In this document: positions 17,089-25,100 of the stretch, piece after piece
Position numbering within the stretch: the first letter of the stretch is position 1
How the letters are laid out: the number at the start of each line of letters is the position of its first letter
Assembly: GCF_026339735.1 (NCBI RefSeq)
Contig: NZ_JAPEQG010000001.1
Location: forward strand, 4,092,001 to 4,156,000
Source: Streptomyces sp. NBC_01669
Lineage (GTDB): Bacteria > Actinomycetota > Actinomycetes > Streptomycetales > Streptomycetaceae
DNA: 64,000 bases
Reading direction: 5' to 3'
The notes under the pieces: model-generated
The model's input: only the letters and a program-made list of their open reading frames with translations
What the model was told of the DNA's origin: nothing
Database searches by the model: none
Program-made: the position numbers and the translations under genes

Positions 17089-17604
17089 CTACGCGCGATG
17101 CGTGACGGCGCGCGACGGTTCGTACGGGCCCGTGCTCTGGGCGCCGATGCCCGGCATGCTCGGACCGTGCGCGCCCGCCTGCATCTGCACGACCGGCGCG
17201 CCCCGGTCCACCTCGCACCAGATCCGCTTTCCGGCGCCCTCCGGCTGCCAGCCCCAGCGGTCGGCGAGGCCGTCGACCAGCTCCAGGCCGCGACCGCCGG
17301 TGTCCTCGCCCTCCGCGTGCCGCTGCTGCGGCGGGCGGCAGCTGGTGTCGGCCACCTCGACCCGTACGGTCCCGGCCGTCCCGGCCGCTCCCGTCGCGCC
17401 GAACAGCATGCGCAGCACGGCCGGACAGCCGGTGTGGACGACCGCGTTGGTGACCAGCTCCGAGATCAGCAGGATGAGCGTCTCGGCCAGCGGCTCGTCG
17501 TCTCTTATCCCGGACCCGACCAGTCTCGACCGCGCCCACCTACGGGCCCGCCCGACCTCCGCGGGATCCGGACCGACCTCCAGCTGAACCTGAAGCACCT
17601 GCAC
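17089..17604 (-). CDS. RsbW-like ATP-binding protein (HATPase_c_2)
   Basis: 171 residues. The GHKL ATPase N-box is ISELVTNAVVH (about residues 48-58) and the ATP lid is GGRGLELVDGLADRWGW. Streptomyces has many such orphan anti-sigma-type kinases that bind a sigma factor or phosphorylate a STAS protein. No adjacent sigma or STAS gene exists here, though a STAS gene lies at 23.8 kb. The last 40 residues are Gly/Pro-rich and outside the domain. Confidence 0.83.
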   Translation of the reverse strand: MQVLQVQLEVGPDPAEVGRARRWARSRLVGSGIRDDEPLAETLILLISELVTNAVVHTGCPAVLRMLFGATGAAGTAGTVRVEVADTSCRPPQQRHAEGEDTGGRGLELVDGLADRWGWQPEGAGKRIWCEVDRGAPVVQMQAGAHGPSMPGIGAQSTGPYEPSRAVTHRA

Positions 17605-17746
17605 CGCTCACACCATCCGAACCGGCGGACACATCGCCTCGCGCCTCCTCAGGGTCACGGAACGTGATTCCCTTACGAGGCAGCATGGTTGACATACAGT
17701 CACCGCAACAAGCGCTTCGGGCATATTCCAGCGCGAAGGAGTACGC

Positions 17747-18022
17747 GTGGTGCATACTGTGCGACGCGCGTCGCGGGGAGTCGAACAGCAGCGCACCGAA
17801 GCCGTGGGGAACGCTCCCCGGGCAGGCCCAGCACTTCTGCGTGAAACGCGAGCAGGGCACCTCGTCCGGACCGGAGTCGCCGTACGGGCAACACCCGGAT
17901 CGCCCGGTTCCAGAACCACTCGCATCCCACGGAGCGTACCCGAGCAGACGGCAACTGCGGCCCGTGACGAATCACGCAAAGGACACAAGCCGGTATCGGC
18001 GCTTACCGACTGCACTGAGTAA
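17747..18022 (+). CDS. possible small protein, 91 residues, unknown
   Basis: A GTG start is preceded by an excellent GAAGGAG five bases away. The product is Arg/Thr-rich with no recognisable domain, and its codon usage is weaker than that of its neighbours, so it may be an untranslated region. It is divergent from the ATP-binding protein and convergent with the acyl-CoA dehydrogenase. The start signal is the only real support. Confidence 0.28.
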   Translation: MVHTVRRASRGVEQQRTEAVGNAPRAGPALLRETRAGHLVRTGVAVRATPGSPGSRTTRIPRSVPEQTATAARDESRKGHKPVSALTDCTE

Positions 18023-18038
18023 CTCCGCAGCGTGAGCC

Positions 18039-19034
18039 TCAGAGGTCTCCCGCGTCACATGCGTGCACTCGGCACAGATCTGCCGCAAGGGCCTCCTCGG
18101 CCTCTGCCGCCCTCAGCCACTCCCCGGCCCGCAGCCACGCCCGCTTGAGGTGCAGATGAACGTCCGCCTCCCAGGTGAAGCCCATGCCGCCGTGCACCTG
18201 GAGGCAGTCCCGTGCGTTGTGGACGGCCGCCTCGTCGGCGAGCAGCTTGGCGCCCGCGATCTCGGCCGGGTCCGCGGTCACCGCTGCCGCGTACACCGCC
18301 GTGCGGGCAACCTCGGCGCGCACCAGCATCTGGGCACACAGGTGCTTGACCGCCTGGAAGGCGCCGATCGGCGATCCGAACTGCTCGCGCTCACGGGCGT
18401 GTTGGACGGCCATCTCGGTGGTCCTGGCGGCGCTGCCGAGCTGCTCGGCAGCGGCCAGCAGTGCGCCTTCGAGCCGGAGCGGCGTCGCACCGGGCAGCGG
18501 AACCCCGTCCTCCACGCCCGCCGTCACACGGTGCAGGGGCGTGAGCGGGTCGAGTGACCGTACGGGACGCGCCGTCCGTACGAGCTCCCGCAAGACGTCC
18601 CCCTCCAGGACCCGCGCCACCCCTCCCGGCCGGACAGGGCCCAGGGCGATCAGCGCGTCCGCCGCTTCCAGATGGGCCACCGGCCGCCCCTCGTCCAGCA
18701 CCGCGACCACCGCCCCGCCGTCCGCCGCCCCCTTCACCGCCCCCACCGCGCCCGCGGCGAGATGCGTGGCCGCCAGCGGTCCGGGCAGCAGCACCCGCCC
18801 CGCCTCCTCGAACAGGAGCACGGACTCGGGCAGCCCGAGCCCCACACCGCCGTCCGCCTCGGCCAGCCGCAGCGCGAAGAACCCGGCCGCGCCCAGCTCC
18901 CCCCACATCCCCCGGTCGACGGCCACGCCCGCGTCGAGCGCGGCCCGCATCCGGTCCCTGCCGAAGCGGCCGGTCAGCAGCTCCCGCATCCCTGCCCGCA
19001 GCGCCCGCTGGTCGTCCGAAAGCTGGAAGTCCAC
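18039..19034 (-). CDS. acyl-CoA dehydrogenase, short (331-residue) subunit
   Basis: Family segments LSDDQRALRAGMRELL, REQFGSPIGAFQAVKHLCAQM and LQVHGGMGFTWE are present, but the protein is about 50 residues shorter than usual and the middle beta domain is reduced. It starts 7 bp after the full-length acyl-CoA dehydrogenase stop. Adjacent long and short FadE genes in actinobacteria often form alpha2beta2 enzymes (for example the cholesterol side-chain ChsE pairs), and this pair fits that plan. Confidence 0.84.
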   Translation of the reverse strand: MDFQLSDDQRALRAGMRELLTGRFGRDRMRAALDAGVAVDRGMWGELGAAGFFALRLAEADGGVGLGLPESVLLFEEAGRVLLPGPLAATHLAAGAVGAVKGAADGGAVVAVLDEGRPVAHLEAADALIALGPVRPGGVARVLEGDVLRELVRTARPVRSLDPLTPLHRVTAGVEDGVPLPGATPLRLEGALLAAAEQLGSAARTTEMAVQHAREREQFGSPIGAFQAVKHLCAQMLVRAEVARTAVYAAAVTADPAEIAGAKLLADEAAVHNARDCLQVHGGMGFTWEADVHLHLKRAWLRAGEWLRAAEAEEALAADLCRVHACDAGDL

Positions 19035-19041
19035 AGTCCGC

Positions 19042-20196
19042 TCAGCGCCCCTTCGGCAGGCCGAGGATCCGCTCGGCGACGATGTTCTGCTGGATCTGCG
19101 AGGTGCCCGCGGCGATCGTGTACGAGAGCGAGGTCAGCCGGTCCAGGACCCATTCCCGGTCCAGATCGGCCCCGTCGGCGCCGAGCACCTCCGCGGCCGC
19201 GTCGTACAGCTCCTGGCGGGCCTGCGAGTACCGCAGCTTGAAGACCGAGCCGCCGGTGCCGGGGACGCCGCCGCTGCGCTGGGCCTCGGCGACGTTCCAC
19301 TGGGTGAGCCGCCACAGCGCCCGGAATTCCGCGTTCAGCCTGCCGAGCGTCCTGCGCAGCACCGGGTCGTCCCAGCGGCCGCTGCGCCGCACCTCGGCGG
19401 CCAGGGCGCTCAGGGTGCGGCGGCAGGCGACGACCTCGCCGACGAACGCCGTACCGCGTTCGAAGGAGAGGGTGACCATGGTGACCCGCCAGCCGTCGTT
19501 CTCGGCGCCGACCCGGTGGGAGACCGGCACCCGCACCTCGTCGAGGAACATCTCGGCGAACTCGGTGGATCCGGCGAGCGTACGCAGCGGCCGGACGGTG
19601 ACGCCGGGGGCGTCCATCCGCATCGCGAGCCAGCTGATCCCACGGTGCTTCGGCGCCGCCGGATCCGTCCGCACGAGCAACTCGCACCAGTCGGCGACCT
19701 CCGCGTGCGAGGTCCAGATCTTCTGGCCGGTGACGACGTAGTGGTCGCCGTCCCGGACCGCCCGGGTCCGGAGCGAGGCCAGGTCGGAGCCCGCCTCCGG
19801 CTCGCTGAACCCCTGGCACCAGATCTCGTCGCCGCGCAGCACCGGCGGCAGCCAGCGGGCGCGCTGCCCGGCCGTGCCCTCGGCCGCGATCGTGGGACCC
19901 GCGTGCAGCAGCCCGACGAAGTTCGCGCCGACGTACGGCGCCCCGGCCCGCTCCGTCTCCTCCAGGAAGATCAGGTGCTGGGTGGGGGTGGCACCCCGCC
20001 CGCCCGCGTCGACGGGCCAGTGCAGCCCCGCGTACCCGACGTCGTACAGCATGCGCTGCCAGGCGGTGTCGTAGGCCCGCCGTCCCGGCCAGTCGTCGGG
20101 GCCGGGCTTCGCGGGCAGCCCGGGCAGCACAGCGGCGAGCCACTCCCGCAGCCGCGCCCGGAACTCCCGCTCCTCGTCCGTGTCCGCGAGATCCAC
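19042..20196 (-). CDS. acyl-CoA dehydrogenase, full-length subunit
   Basis: 384 residues from GTG 20196, which overlaps the amidohydrolase stop (TAGTG). Motifs: QGFSEPEAGSDLASLRT, YVVTGQKIWTSHAEVADWC and the C-terminal AGTSQIQQNIVAERILGLPKG. It oxidises an acyl-CoA; with the short subunit at 18039 it probably makes a heteromeric enzyme. Part of the leftward operon amidohydrolase, long subunit, short subunit, controlled by the 21431 operator. Confidence 0.87.
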   Translation of the reverse strand: MDLADTDEEREFRARLREWLAAVLPGLPAKPGPDDWPGRRAYDTAWQRMLYDVGYAGLHWPVDAGGRGATPTQHLIFLEETERAGAPYVGANFVGLLHAGPTIAAEGTAGQRARWLPPVLRGDEIWCQGFSEPEAGSDLASLRTRAVRDGDHYVVTGQKIWTSHAEVADWCELLVRTDPAAPKHRGISWLAMRMDAPGVTVRPLRTLAGSTEFAEMFLDEVRVPVSHRVGAENDGWRVTMVTLSFERGTAFVGEVVACRRTLSALAAEVRRSGRWDDPVLRRTLGRLNAEFRALWRLTQWNVAEAQRSGGVPGTGGSVFKLRYSQARQELYDAAAEVLGADGADLDREWVLDRLTSLSYTIAAGTSQIQQNIVAERILGLPKGR

Positions 20197-21401
20197 TACC
20201 GGCCCCGGTCCCGGTCGAGATCGAGGTCCAGCATCCTGATCGCGTTTCCGCGCATCAGTTTGTAGACGGTCTCGTCGTCCAGTCCCTTGACGTGGTCGAG
20301 CGCGACCTCCTTCGTGTGCGGGAAGGTCGAGTCGACGTGCGGATAGTCGGTCTCGAAGGTGGCGTTGTCCCGCCCGACCACGTCGAGCGACGCGACCCCG
20401 TGCTTGTCGCGGAAGAAGCAGCAGAACATCTGCCGGTAGTAGTACGTCGACGGCGGCTCGGGGATCAGATCGCGCACCCCGCCCCAGGCCCGGTGCTCCT
20501 CCCACACGTCGTCGGCGCGCTCCAGGGCGTACGGGATCCAGCCCATCTGGCCCTCGCTGTACGCCAGCTTCAGCTGCGGGAACTTCACCAGCACTCCGCT
20601 GAACAGGAAGTCCATCATCGAGGCCATCGCGTTGTTGAAGGAGAGCGAGGCCTGGACGGCGGGCGGGGCGTCCGGCGACGCGGCGGGCATCTGCGAGCTG
20701 GACCCGATGTGCATGTTGACGACCGTGCCGGTCTCCTGGCAGACGGCGAAGAACGGATCCCAGTAGCCGGTGTGGATCGACGGCAGGCCGAGATGGGTGG
20801 GGATCTCGGAGAACGTCACGGCCCGCACCCCGCGGGCGGCGTTCCGCCTGATCTCGGCGACCGCCAGGTCGATGTCCCAGAGCGGGATGATGCAGAGCGG
20901 GATCAGCCGGCCGCCGCTGTCGCCGCACCACTCCTGCACCATCCAGTCGTTGTAGGCGCGGACACAGGCGAGCGCGACCTCCTTGTCCTCGGCCTCGGCG
21001 AAGGTCTGGCCGCAGAAGCGCGGGAAGGTGGGGAAACAGAGCGACGCCTCGACATGGTTGAGGTCCATGTCCTTGAGGCGTTCGACGGGGTCCCAGCAGC
21101 CGCGCCGCATCTCGGCCCGGGTGATGCCCTCCAGCGTCATGTCGTCGCGGTCGAAGCCGACGGCGGCGATGTTCCGCTTGTACGGGAACTTCAGGTCCTC
21201 GTAGATCCACCAGTCGGTCGGCGGCCCGTCCGGGTCCATGGTGATGACGTACTTGCCACCCGTGTACGCCAGCTCGCCGATCCCGGCGGTGAGGGGCTGC
21301 GGGCCACGGTCGCGGTACTTGGCGGGCAGCCAGGTCGAGAAGAGGTGCGGCGGCTCGATCACATGGTCGTCGACGCTGACGATCCGAGGCAGTTCCGTCA
21401 T
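20196..21401 (-). CDS. amidohydrolase family protein (ACMSD/decarboxylase-like)
   Basis: 401 residues from ATG 21401, behind AAGGGGAC. The N-terminal metal motif is VDDHVIEPP, a central metal-ligand His is in VVNMHIGSS, and the late Asp is in ETDYPHVDSTFP. This pattern is the amidohydrolase_2 group (ACMSD, gamma-resorcylate decarboxylase relatives), which hydrolyse or decarboxylate ring products. Two Cys-rich aromatic segments (CIIPLW, MFCCFFRD) are typical of the actinobacterial form. It is first in its operon, 30 bp from the operator. Confidence 0.84.
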   Translation of the reverse strand: MTELPRIVSVDDHVIEPPHLFSTWLPAKYRDRGPQPLTAGIGELAYTGGKYVITMDPDGPPTDWWIYEDLKFPYKRNIAAVGFDRDDMTLEGITRAEMRRGCWDPVERLKDMDLNHVEASLCFPTFPRFCGQTFAEAEDKEVALACVRAYNDWMVQEWCGDSGGRLIPLCIIPLWDIDLAVAEIRRNAARGVRAVTFSEIPTHLGLPSIHTGYWDPFFAVCQETGTVVNMHIGSSSQMPAASPDAPPAVQASLSFNNAMASMMDFLFSGVLVKFPQLKLAYSEGQMGWIPYALERADDVWEEHRAWGGVRDLIPEPPSTYYYRQMFCCFFRDKHGVASLDVVGRDNATFETDYPHVDSTFPHTKEVALDHVKGLDDETVYKLMRGNAIRMLDLDLDRDRGR

Positions 21402-21430
21402 GGTGTCCCCTTCGGCGCACAAGGCACGTA

Positions 21431-21447
21431 TCTGATGCCCCGTCAGA
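21431..21447. promoter_or_regulatory. 17-bp dyad operator, copy 3 (amidohydrolase operon)
   Basis: TCTGATGCCCCGTCAGA, with perfect outer arms TCTGA/TCAGA. It lies 29 bp upstream of the amidohydrolase start, on the promoter of that leftward operon. Confidence 0.65.
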
Positions 21448-21519
21448 TTTGCTTCGGCCCCCAGGCTAGCCCCGCACCCCTGGACCGACAAGGCGCAGCG
21501 CTCTACGCTCTCCGCACCA

Positions 21520-21536
21520 TCTGACTACCCGTCAGC
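21520..21536. promoter_or_regulatory. 17-bp dyad operator, copy 4 (acyl-CoA synthetase)
   Basis: TCTGACTACCCGTCAGC. It lies 21 bp upstream of the rightward acyl-CoA synthetase start. Together with the site at 21431 each divergent promoter has its own copy. Confidence 0.58.
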
Positions 21537-21557
21537 TACGAGGGAGCGGGGAACGCA

Positions 21558-23096
21558 GTGAACGAGACCGCACACGCCCTGGGCGCATCGGCCACCTTCT
21601 GGGAACTCATCGAGCGCCGCGCCGCGCTGACCCCGGAACGCCCCGTCCTCATCCAGGACGACCGCACCCTCACCTTCGGCGAGCTGCGCGACCGCTGCGA
21701 GCGGGTCGCGGCCGGCCTGTACGGACTGGGGGTGCGCCCCGGCAGCGTCGTCGCCTGGCAGCTGCCGACCCGCCTGGAGACGGCGCTTCTCTCCTTCGCC
21801 CTCACCCGGCTCGGGGCCGTGCAGTCGCCCGTCATCCCGTTCTACCGGGACCGCGAGGTGGGGTTCGCGCTGCGCGAGTCGAAGGCCGCCTTCTTCGCCG
21901 TGCCCGGCACCTGGCGCGGCTTCGACCACACCGCGATGGCGCACCGGATCGCCGCGGACCTCGAGCAACCGCCGCAGGTTCTCGAGGCGTACGAGGAGCT
22001 GCCGGACGGCGACCCCGCCGTGCTCCCGCCCCCTCCCACGGACGGCACGGCGGTGCGCTGGATCTACTGGACGTCGGGGACCACCTCCGACCCGAAGGGA
22101 GTCCTGCACACCGACCGCAGTCTGATCGCGGGCGGCTCGTGCCTGGCCCACGCACTGCATCTGTCGGCCGACGACATCGGCTCGATGGCGTTCCCGTTCG
22201 CCCACATCGCCGGGCCCGACTACACCGTGATGCTGCTGCTGTACGGATTCCCCGCGGTCCTGTTCGAGCAGTTCGCGATGGACGGGGCGCTGGACGGCTA
22301 CCGGCGCCACGGGGTGACGGTCGCGGGCGGCTCGACCGCCTTCTACTCCATGTTCCTGACCGAACAGCGCAAGGACCCGACGCGCAAGGTGGTCCCCACG
22401 CTGCGACTGCTGGCGGGCGGCGGGGCGCCGAAACCGCCGGAGATCTACTACGCGGTCGTACGGGAGATGGGCATCCAGCTCACCCACGGCTACGGCATGA
22501 CCGAGGTCCCCATGATCACGATGGGCGCCCCCGACGACACGGTGGAGCACCTCGCCGAGACGGAGGGGCGGCCGCCCGAGGGCATGGAGATACGGATCAC
22601 CGACGAGGACGGCAAGCCGCTGCCGTACGGGACGGACGGCGAGGTACGGCTCCGCGGGGAAGCCGTCTGCCAGGGCTATCTGAACGCGGCCCGGGACGCC
22701 TTCGACCCGGACGGCTTCCTCGTCACCGGCGACGTCGGCCATCTCCTGGAGAGCGGCCATCTGGTCCTCACCGGGCGGCTCAAGGACATCATCATCCGCA
22801 AGGGCGAGAACATCTCCGCCAAGGAGATCGAGGACCTGCTCCACCGCCACCCCGGGGTGGCCGACGCGGCCGTGATCGGACTGCCGGACGAGGAGCGCGG
22901 GGAACGCGTCTGCGCGGTCGTCGAGCAGCTGGCCGGGGCGGGGGCGCTGACGCTGGCGGAGCTGGCCGGGTATCTGCGCACGGAGGGGCTCGCGGTGCAC
23001 AAGCTGCCGGAGCAGCTGGAGGTGGTGGACGCGCTGCCGCGCAACGAGACGTTGCGGAAGGTGCTCAAGTACAGGCTGCGGGAGCAGTTCTCCTGA
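21558..23096 (+). CDS. AMP-forming acyl-CoA synthetase
   Basis: 512 residues from GTG 21558. The adenylate-binding loop is YWTSGTTSDPKGVLHT (about residues 169-184), followed by HGYGMTE, VTGDVGHL, and the hinge and C-terminal Lys in ETLRKVLKYRL. It resembles cyclohexanecarboxylate/long-chain acyl-CoA ligases. It activates an acid to acyl-CoA via acyl-AMP and so starts the pathway whose later steps lie to the left. Its own operator sits at 21520. Confidence 0.87.
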   Translation: MNETAHALGASATFWELIERRAALTPERPVLIQDDRTLTFGELRDRCERVAAGLYGLGVRPGSVVAWQLPTRLETALLSFALTRLGAVQSPVIPFYRDREVGFALRESKAAFFAVPGTWRGFDHTAMAHRIAADLEQPPQVLEAYEELPDGDPAVLPPPPTDGTAVRWIYWTSGTTSDPKGVLHTDRSLIAGGSCLAHALHLSADDIGSMAFPFAHIAGPDYTVMLLLYGFPAVLFEQFAMDGALDGYRRHGVTVAGGSTAFYSMFLTEQRKDPTRKVVPTLRLLAGGGAPKPPEIYYAVVREMGIQLTHGYGMTEVPMITMGAPDDTVEHLAETEGRPPEGMEIRITDEDGKPLPYGTDGEVRLRGEAVCQGYLNAARDAFDPDGFLVTGDVGHLLESGHLVLTGRLKDIIIRKGENISAKEIEDLLHRHPGVADAAVIGLPDEERGERVCAVVEQLAGAGALTLAELAGYLRTEGLAVHKLPEQLEVVDALPRNETLRKVLKYRLREQFS

Positions 23097-23209
23097 CGGA
23101 AAACGGGTCGCCGCCGTCGCTCACCGCGTGCCGGGGTCCGGGCGCACGGACGGTGACCTGTGAGGGGGCGGGGTGCGGTCTCGGCGGGGAGGCCGCACCC
23201 GACAGGCTC

Positions 23210-23731
23210 TTACGCGTCCGGCTCGATCACCGTGAAATAGACGGCGAACGCGGCGACCGCGTCGTCCTCGGCGATCTTGCCGTCGTGGTCCGTGTCCAGG
23301 CTCCGCGCGGCCAGTCCTGCCGACTCCTCGCTCGCGCCCAGGACCTTCAGCGCCCGCTCCACGGCGGGCACCGAGGCCGCGCCGTCGTCGTCGTTGTCCG
23401 CCACGGCGATCGCCGCGCGCAGGAACGGGCGGGCGATCTCCGCGAAGCGCTCGGGGCTGTCGCGCAGCCGTTTCACGGCCCCGCCCACGAACTCCTCACG
23501 GGTGACGCGCTGGTCCCCGTCGACATCGGCGATGCCCGCCATGCCCTGCCAGAACGCCTCGGCCCCGGTGTAGAGCGCCTGCCCCTTGTCGCAGCGGGCC
23601 GTCGTACCGAATTCGGCGAGCAGACGGGCCGCGGCGGCGTTGAAATCCGCGCGATCGATGTATCCGTTGCCGTCCTGGTCGAAGGCGGCGAAGCGGAAGG
23701 CGATCTTGCGCTCATACTCTGCGCTGTCCAT
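23210..23731 (-). CDS. calcium-binding EF-hand protein (four EF-hands)
   Basis: 173 residues, cytoplasmic, with four loops: DQDGNGYIDRAD, DVDGDQRVTREE, DNDDDGAASVPA and DTDHDGKIAEDD. Loops 1, 2 and 4 keep the canonical acidic positions; loop 3 has Pro/Ala at the end and may bind weakly. Closely resembles streptomycete calmodulin/calerythrin-like proteins of about 170 residues, thought to buffer or sense calcium. Single-gene transcription is likely because neighbours are on the other strand or separated. Confidence 0.86.
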   Translation of the reverse strand: MDSAEYERKIAFRFAAFDQDGNGYIDRADFNAAAARLLAEFGTTARCDKGQALYTGAEAFWQGMAGIADVDGDQRVTREEFVGGAVKRLRDSPERFAEIARPFLRAAIAVADNDDDGAASVPAVERALKVLGASEESAGLAARSLDTDHDGKIAEDDAVAAFAVYFTVIEPDA

Positions 23732-23824
23732 GCGGGGAGCGTACGACGCCTGCGGGCATCACGTGTCACTTACGCGCGCCACCGGTGTTACAACCTGGTC
23801 TTAACGCCGGGTGGCAGGCTGGTT

Positions 23825-24199
23825 TCAGGCCGAAAGCGGCTGGGCTCCGTCGTCGACGGCCGCGTCCCAGTCGGGGTAGACATCGAACAGACGGCGCACG
23901 CCGAGGGCGGCGAGCACGCGGTTGACGTGGGAGCCCTCCTCCGCGCCGCGGGCCGGCAGGATCAGCCGCAGTCGCCCGCCGCACGAGCGCATCAGACGGC
24001 GGGCCGCGATCAGCACGCTGACGCCGCTCGAATCGCAGAAGAGCACCTCGGAGAGGTCGAGCACCACGTCGTGACGTCCGACGGCGACCACGTCATGGAC
24101 GGACTGGCGGACCGCGGGCGACGTCACCAGGTCCAGTTCGCCTCGTATGTGCAGGACGGTCCATACGCCCTGCTCGGTCTCGGCCACTTTCAGAGTCAC
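23825..24199 (-). CDS. STAS-domain anti-sigma factor antagonist
   Basis: 124 residues from GTG 24199 (GAGAGG nine bases before). The regulatory phospho-Ser site is VLFCDSSGVSVL (about residues 53-64), as in SpoIIAA/RsbV proteins. Unphosphorylated STAS proteins bind an anti-sigma kinase and free its sigma factor. An upstream start at 24277 would add 26 Arg-rich residues and looks less likely. The divergent sigma-factor and zinc-finger genes (24480 onward) suggest a shared regulatory circuit, though the STAS partner is normally an RsbW-type kinase, such as that at 17089. Confidence 0.85.
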   Translation of the reverse strand: MTLKVAETEQGVWTVLHIRGELDLVTSPAVRQSVHDVVAVGRHDVVLDLSEVLFCDSSGVSVLIAARRLMRSCGGRLRLILPARGAEEGSHVNRVLAALGVRRLFDVYPDWDAAVDDGAQPLSA

Positions 24200-24479
24200 T
24201 CGACTGGGCCTCTCGTTCCGGGGAATCCGACGATCCGGAAGTATCCGTTCCTCCTCGCGGCTGCCCCCGCAGCGCACCCATGAAACACCGACCCACAGAA
24301 GTAGACACAGACGAGTTTCAGGCAGAAATGATCACTTCAGGTCCGATTCCAACATCCCGGGACGTCGTATTCCCTACCATCCAGGGCGTTCTCCTGGGCG
24401 TACTTGCCGCAAAGACGTCTGCGGGGCGAGTGCCGCCGACTACATTCGATGTGACGAGGGGGACAGGGCTGGGGGTCCT

Positions 24480-25100
24480 ATGGCGAAAGACACACCGCCC
24501 CGCTGGGACCGCAGGATGCAGCAACGGCTGGCACGCGGCGAGGCGGCGGCCCTCGGCGAGTTCTACGACCGTTTCGCCTCACTCGTCCACAGTCAGGCCC
24601 ATCGGATGCTCGACGACGAGTCGGCCGCCGACCTGGTGACCCGCGAGGTCTTCGGGTACGTGTGGGAGAACCCCGACGCGTACGACCCCAAGCAGGGCTC
24701 GATGCGGTCCTGGGTGGTCCGGCTCACCCACCGCCAGTCCGTGCGGCGCCTGCGTGCGGCGGAACCGTCCCCGTTCGCGCGGGGCGAGGACGGCGGCGAG
24801 GAGGGCGAGCAGGACGGGGGTGAGGACACCGCGGCCCGGCAGGAGCTGGAGGAGCGGGTGCGGCGCGCCACGGCCGCAGCCCGCGCCGACTACATCGTCG
24901 CCTCCATGCCCGCACCGCTGCGGGCCGCACTGGAGCTCGCGTACATCCAGCGCAGGGACTACCGGCAGACGGCGACCGACCTCGGGGTGACCGAGGACGA
25001 GGCCCGCCGTCGGCTCCGGCTCGGGCTGCAGCTGCTCTCCACCGCCAACACCCGCCCGCTGGAGGGGTCCGCGCCGCCCGGATACGGACGGACTCCGTGA
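24480..25100 (+). CDS. ECF-like RNA polymerase sigma factor
   Basis: 206 residues from ATG 24480. Region 2 is ALGEFYDRFASLVHSQAHRML with VTREVFGYVWENPDAYDP, region 4 is MPAPLRAALELAYIQRRDYRQTA and LGVTEDEARRRLRLGLQLL. An acidic linker (GEDGGEEGEQDGGEDTA) separates them. Its stop overlaps the GTG of the following zinc-finger gene, indicating coupled sigma/anti-sigma expression. The 280-bp region before it is relatively A+T-rich and should hold the promoter. Confidence 0.84.
   Translation: MAKDTPPRWDRRMQQRLARGEAAALGEFYDRFASLVHSQAHRMLDDESAADLVTREVFGYVWENPDAYDPKQGSMRSWVVRLTHRQSVRRLRAAEPSPFARGEDGGEEGEQDGGEDTAARQELEERVRRATAAARADYIVASMPAPLRAALELAYIQRRDYRQTATDLGVTEDEARRRLRLGLQLLSTANTRPLEGSAPPGYGRTP

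Noticed and set aside
17608..18015. Leftward frames in the gap next to the ATP-binding protein
   Set aside because: No ribosome binding site and composition unlike genuine proteins; the rightward frame has a better start.
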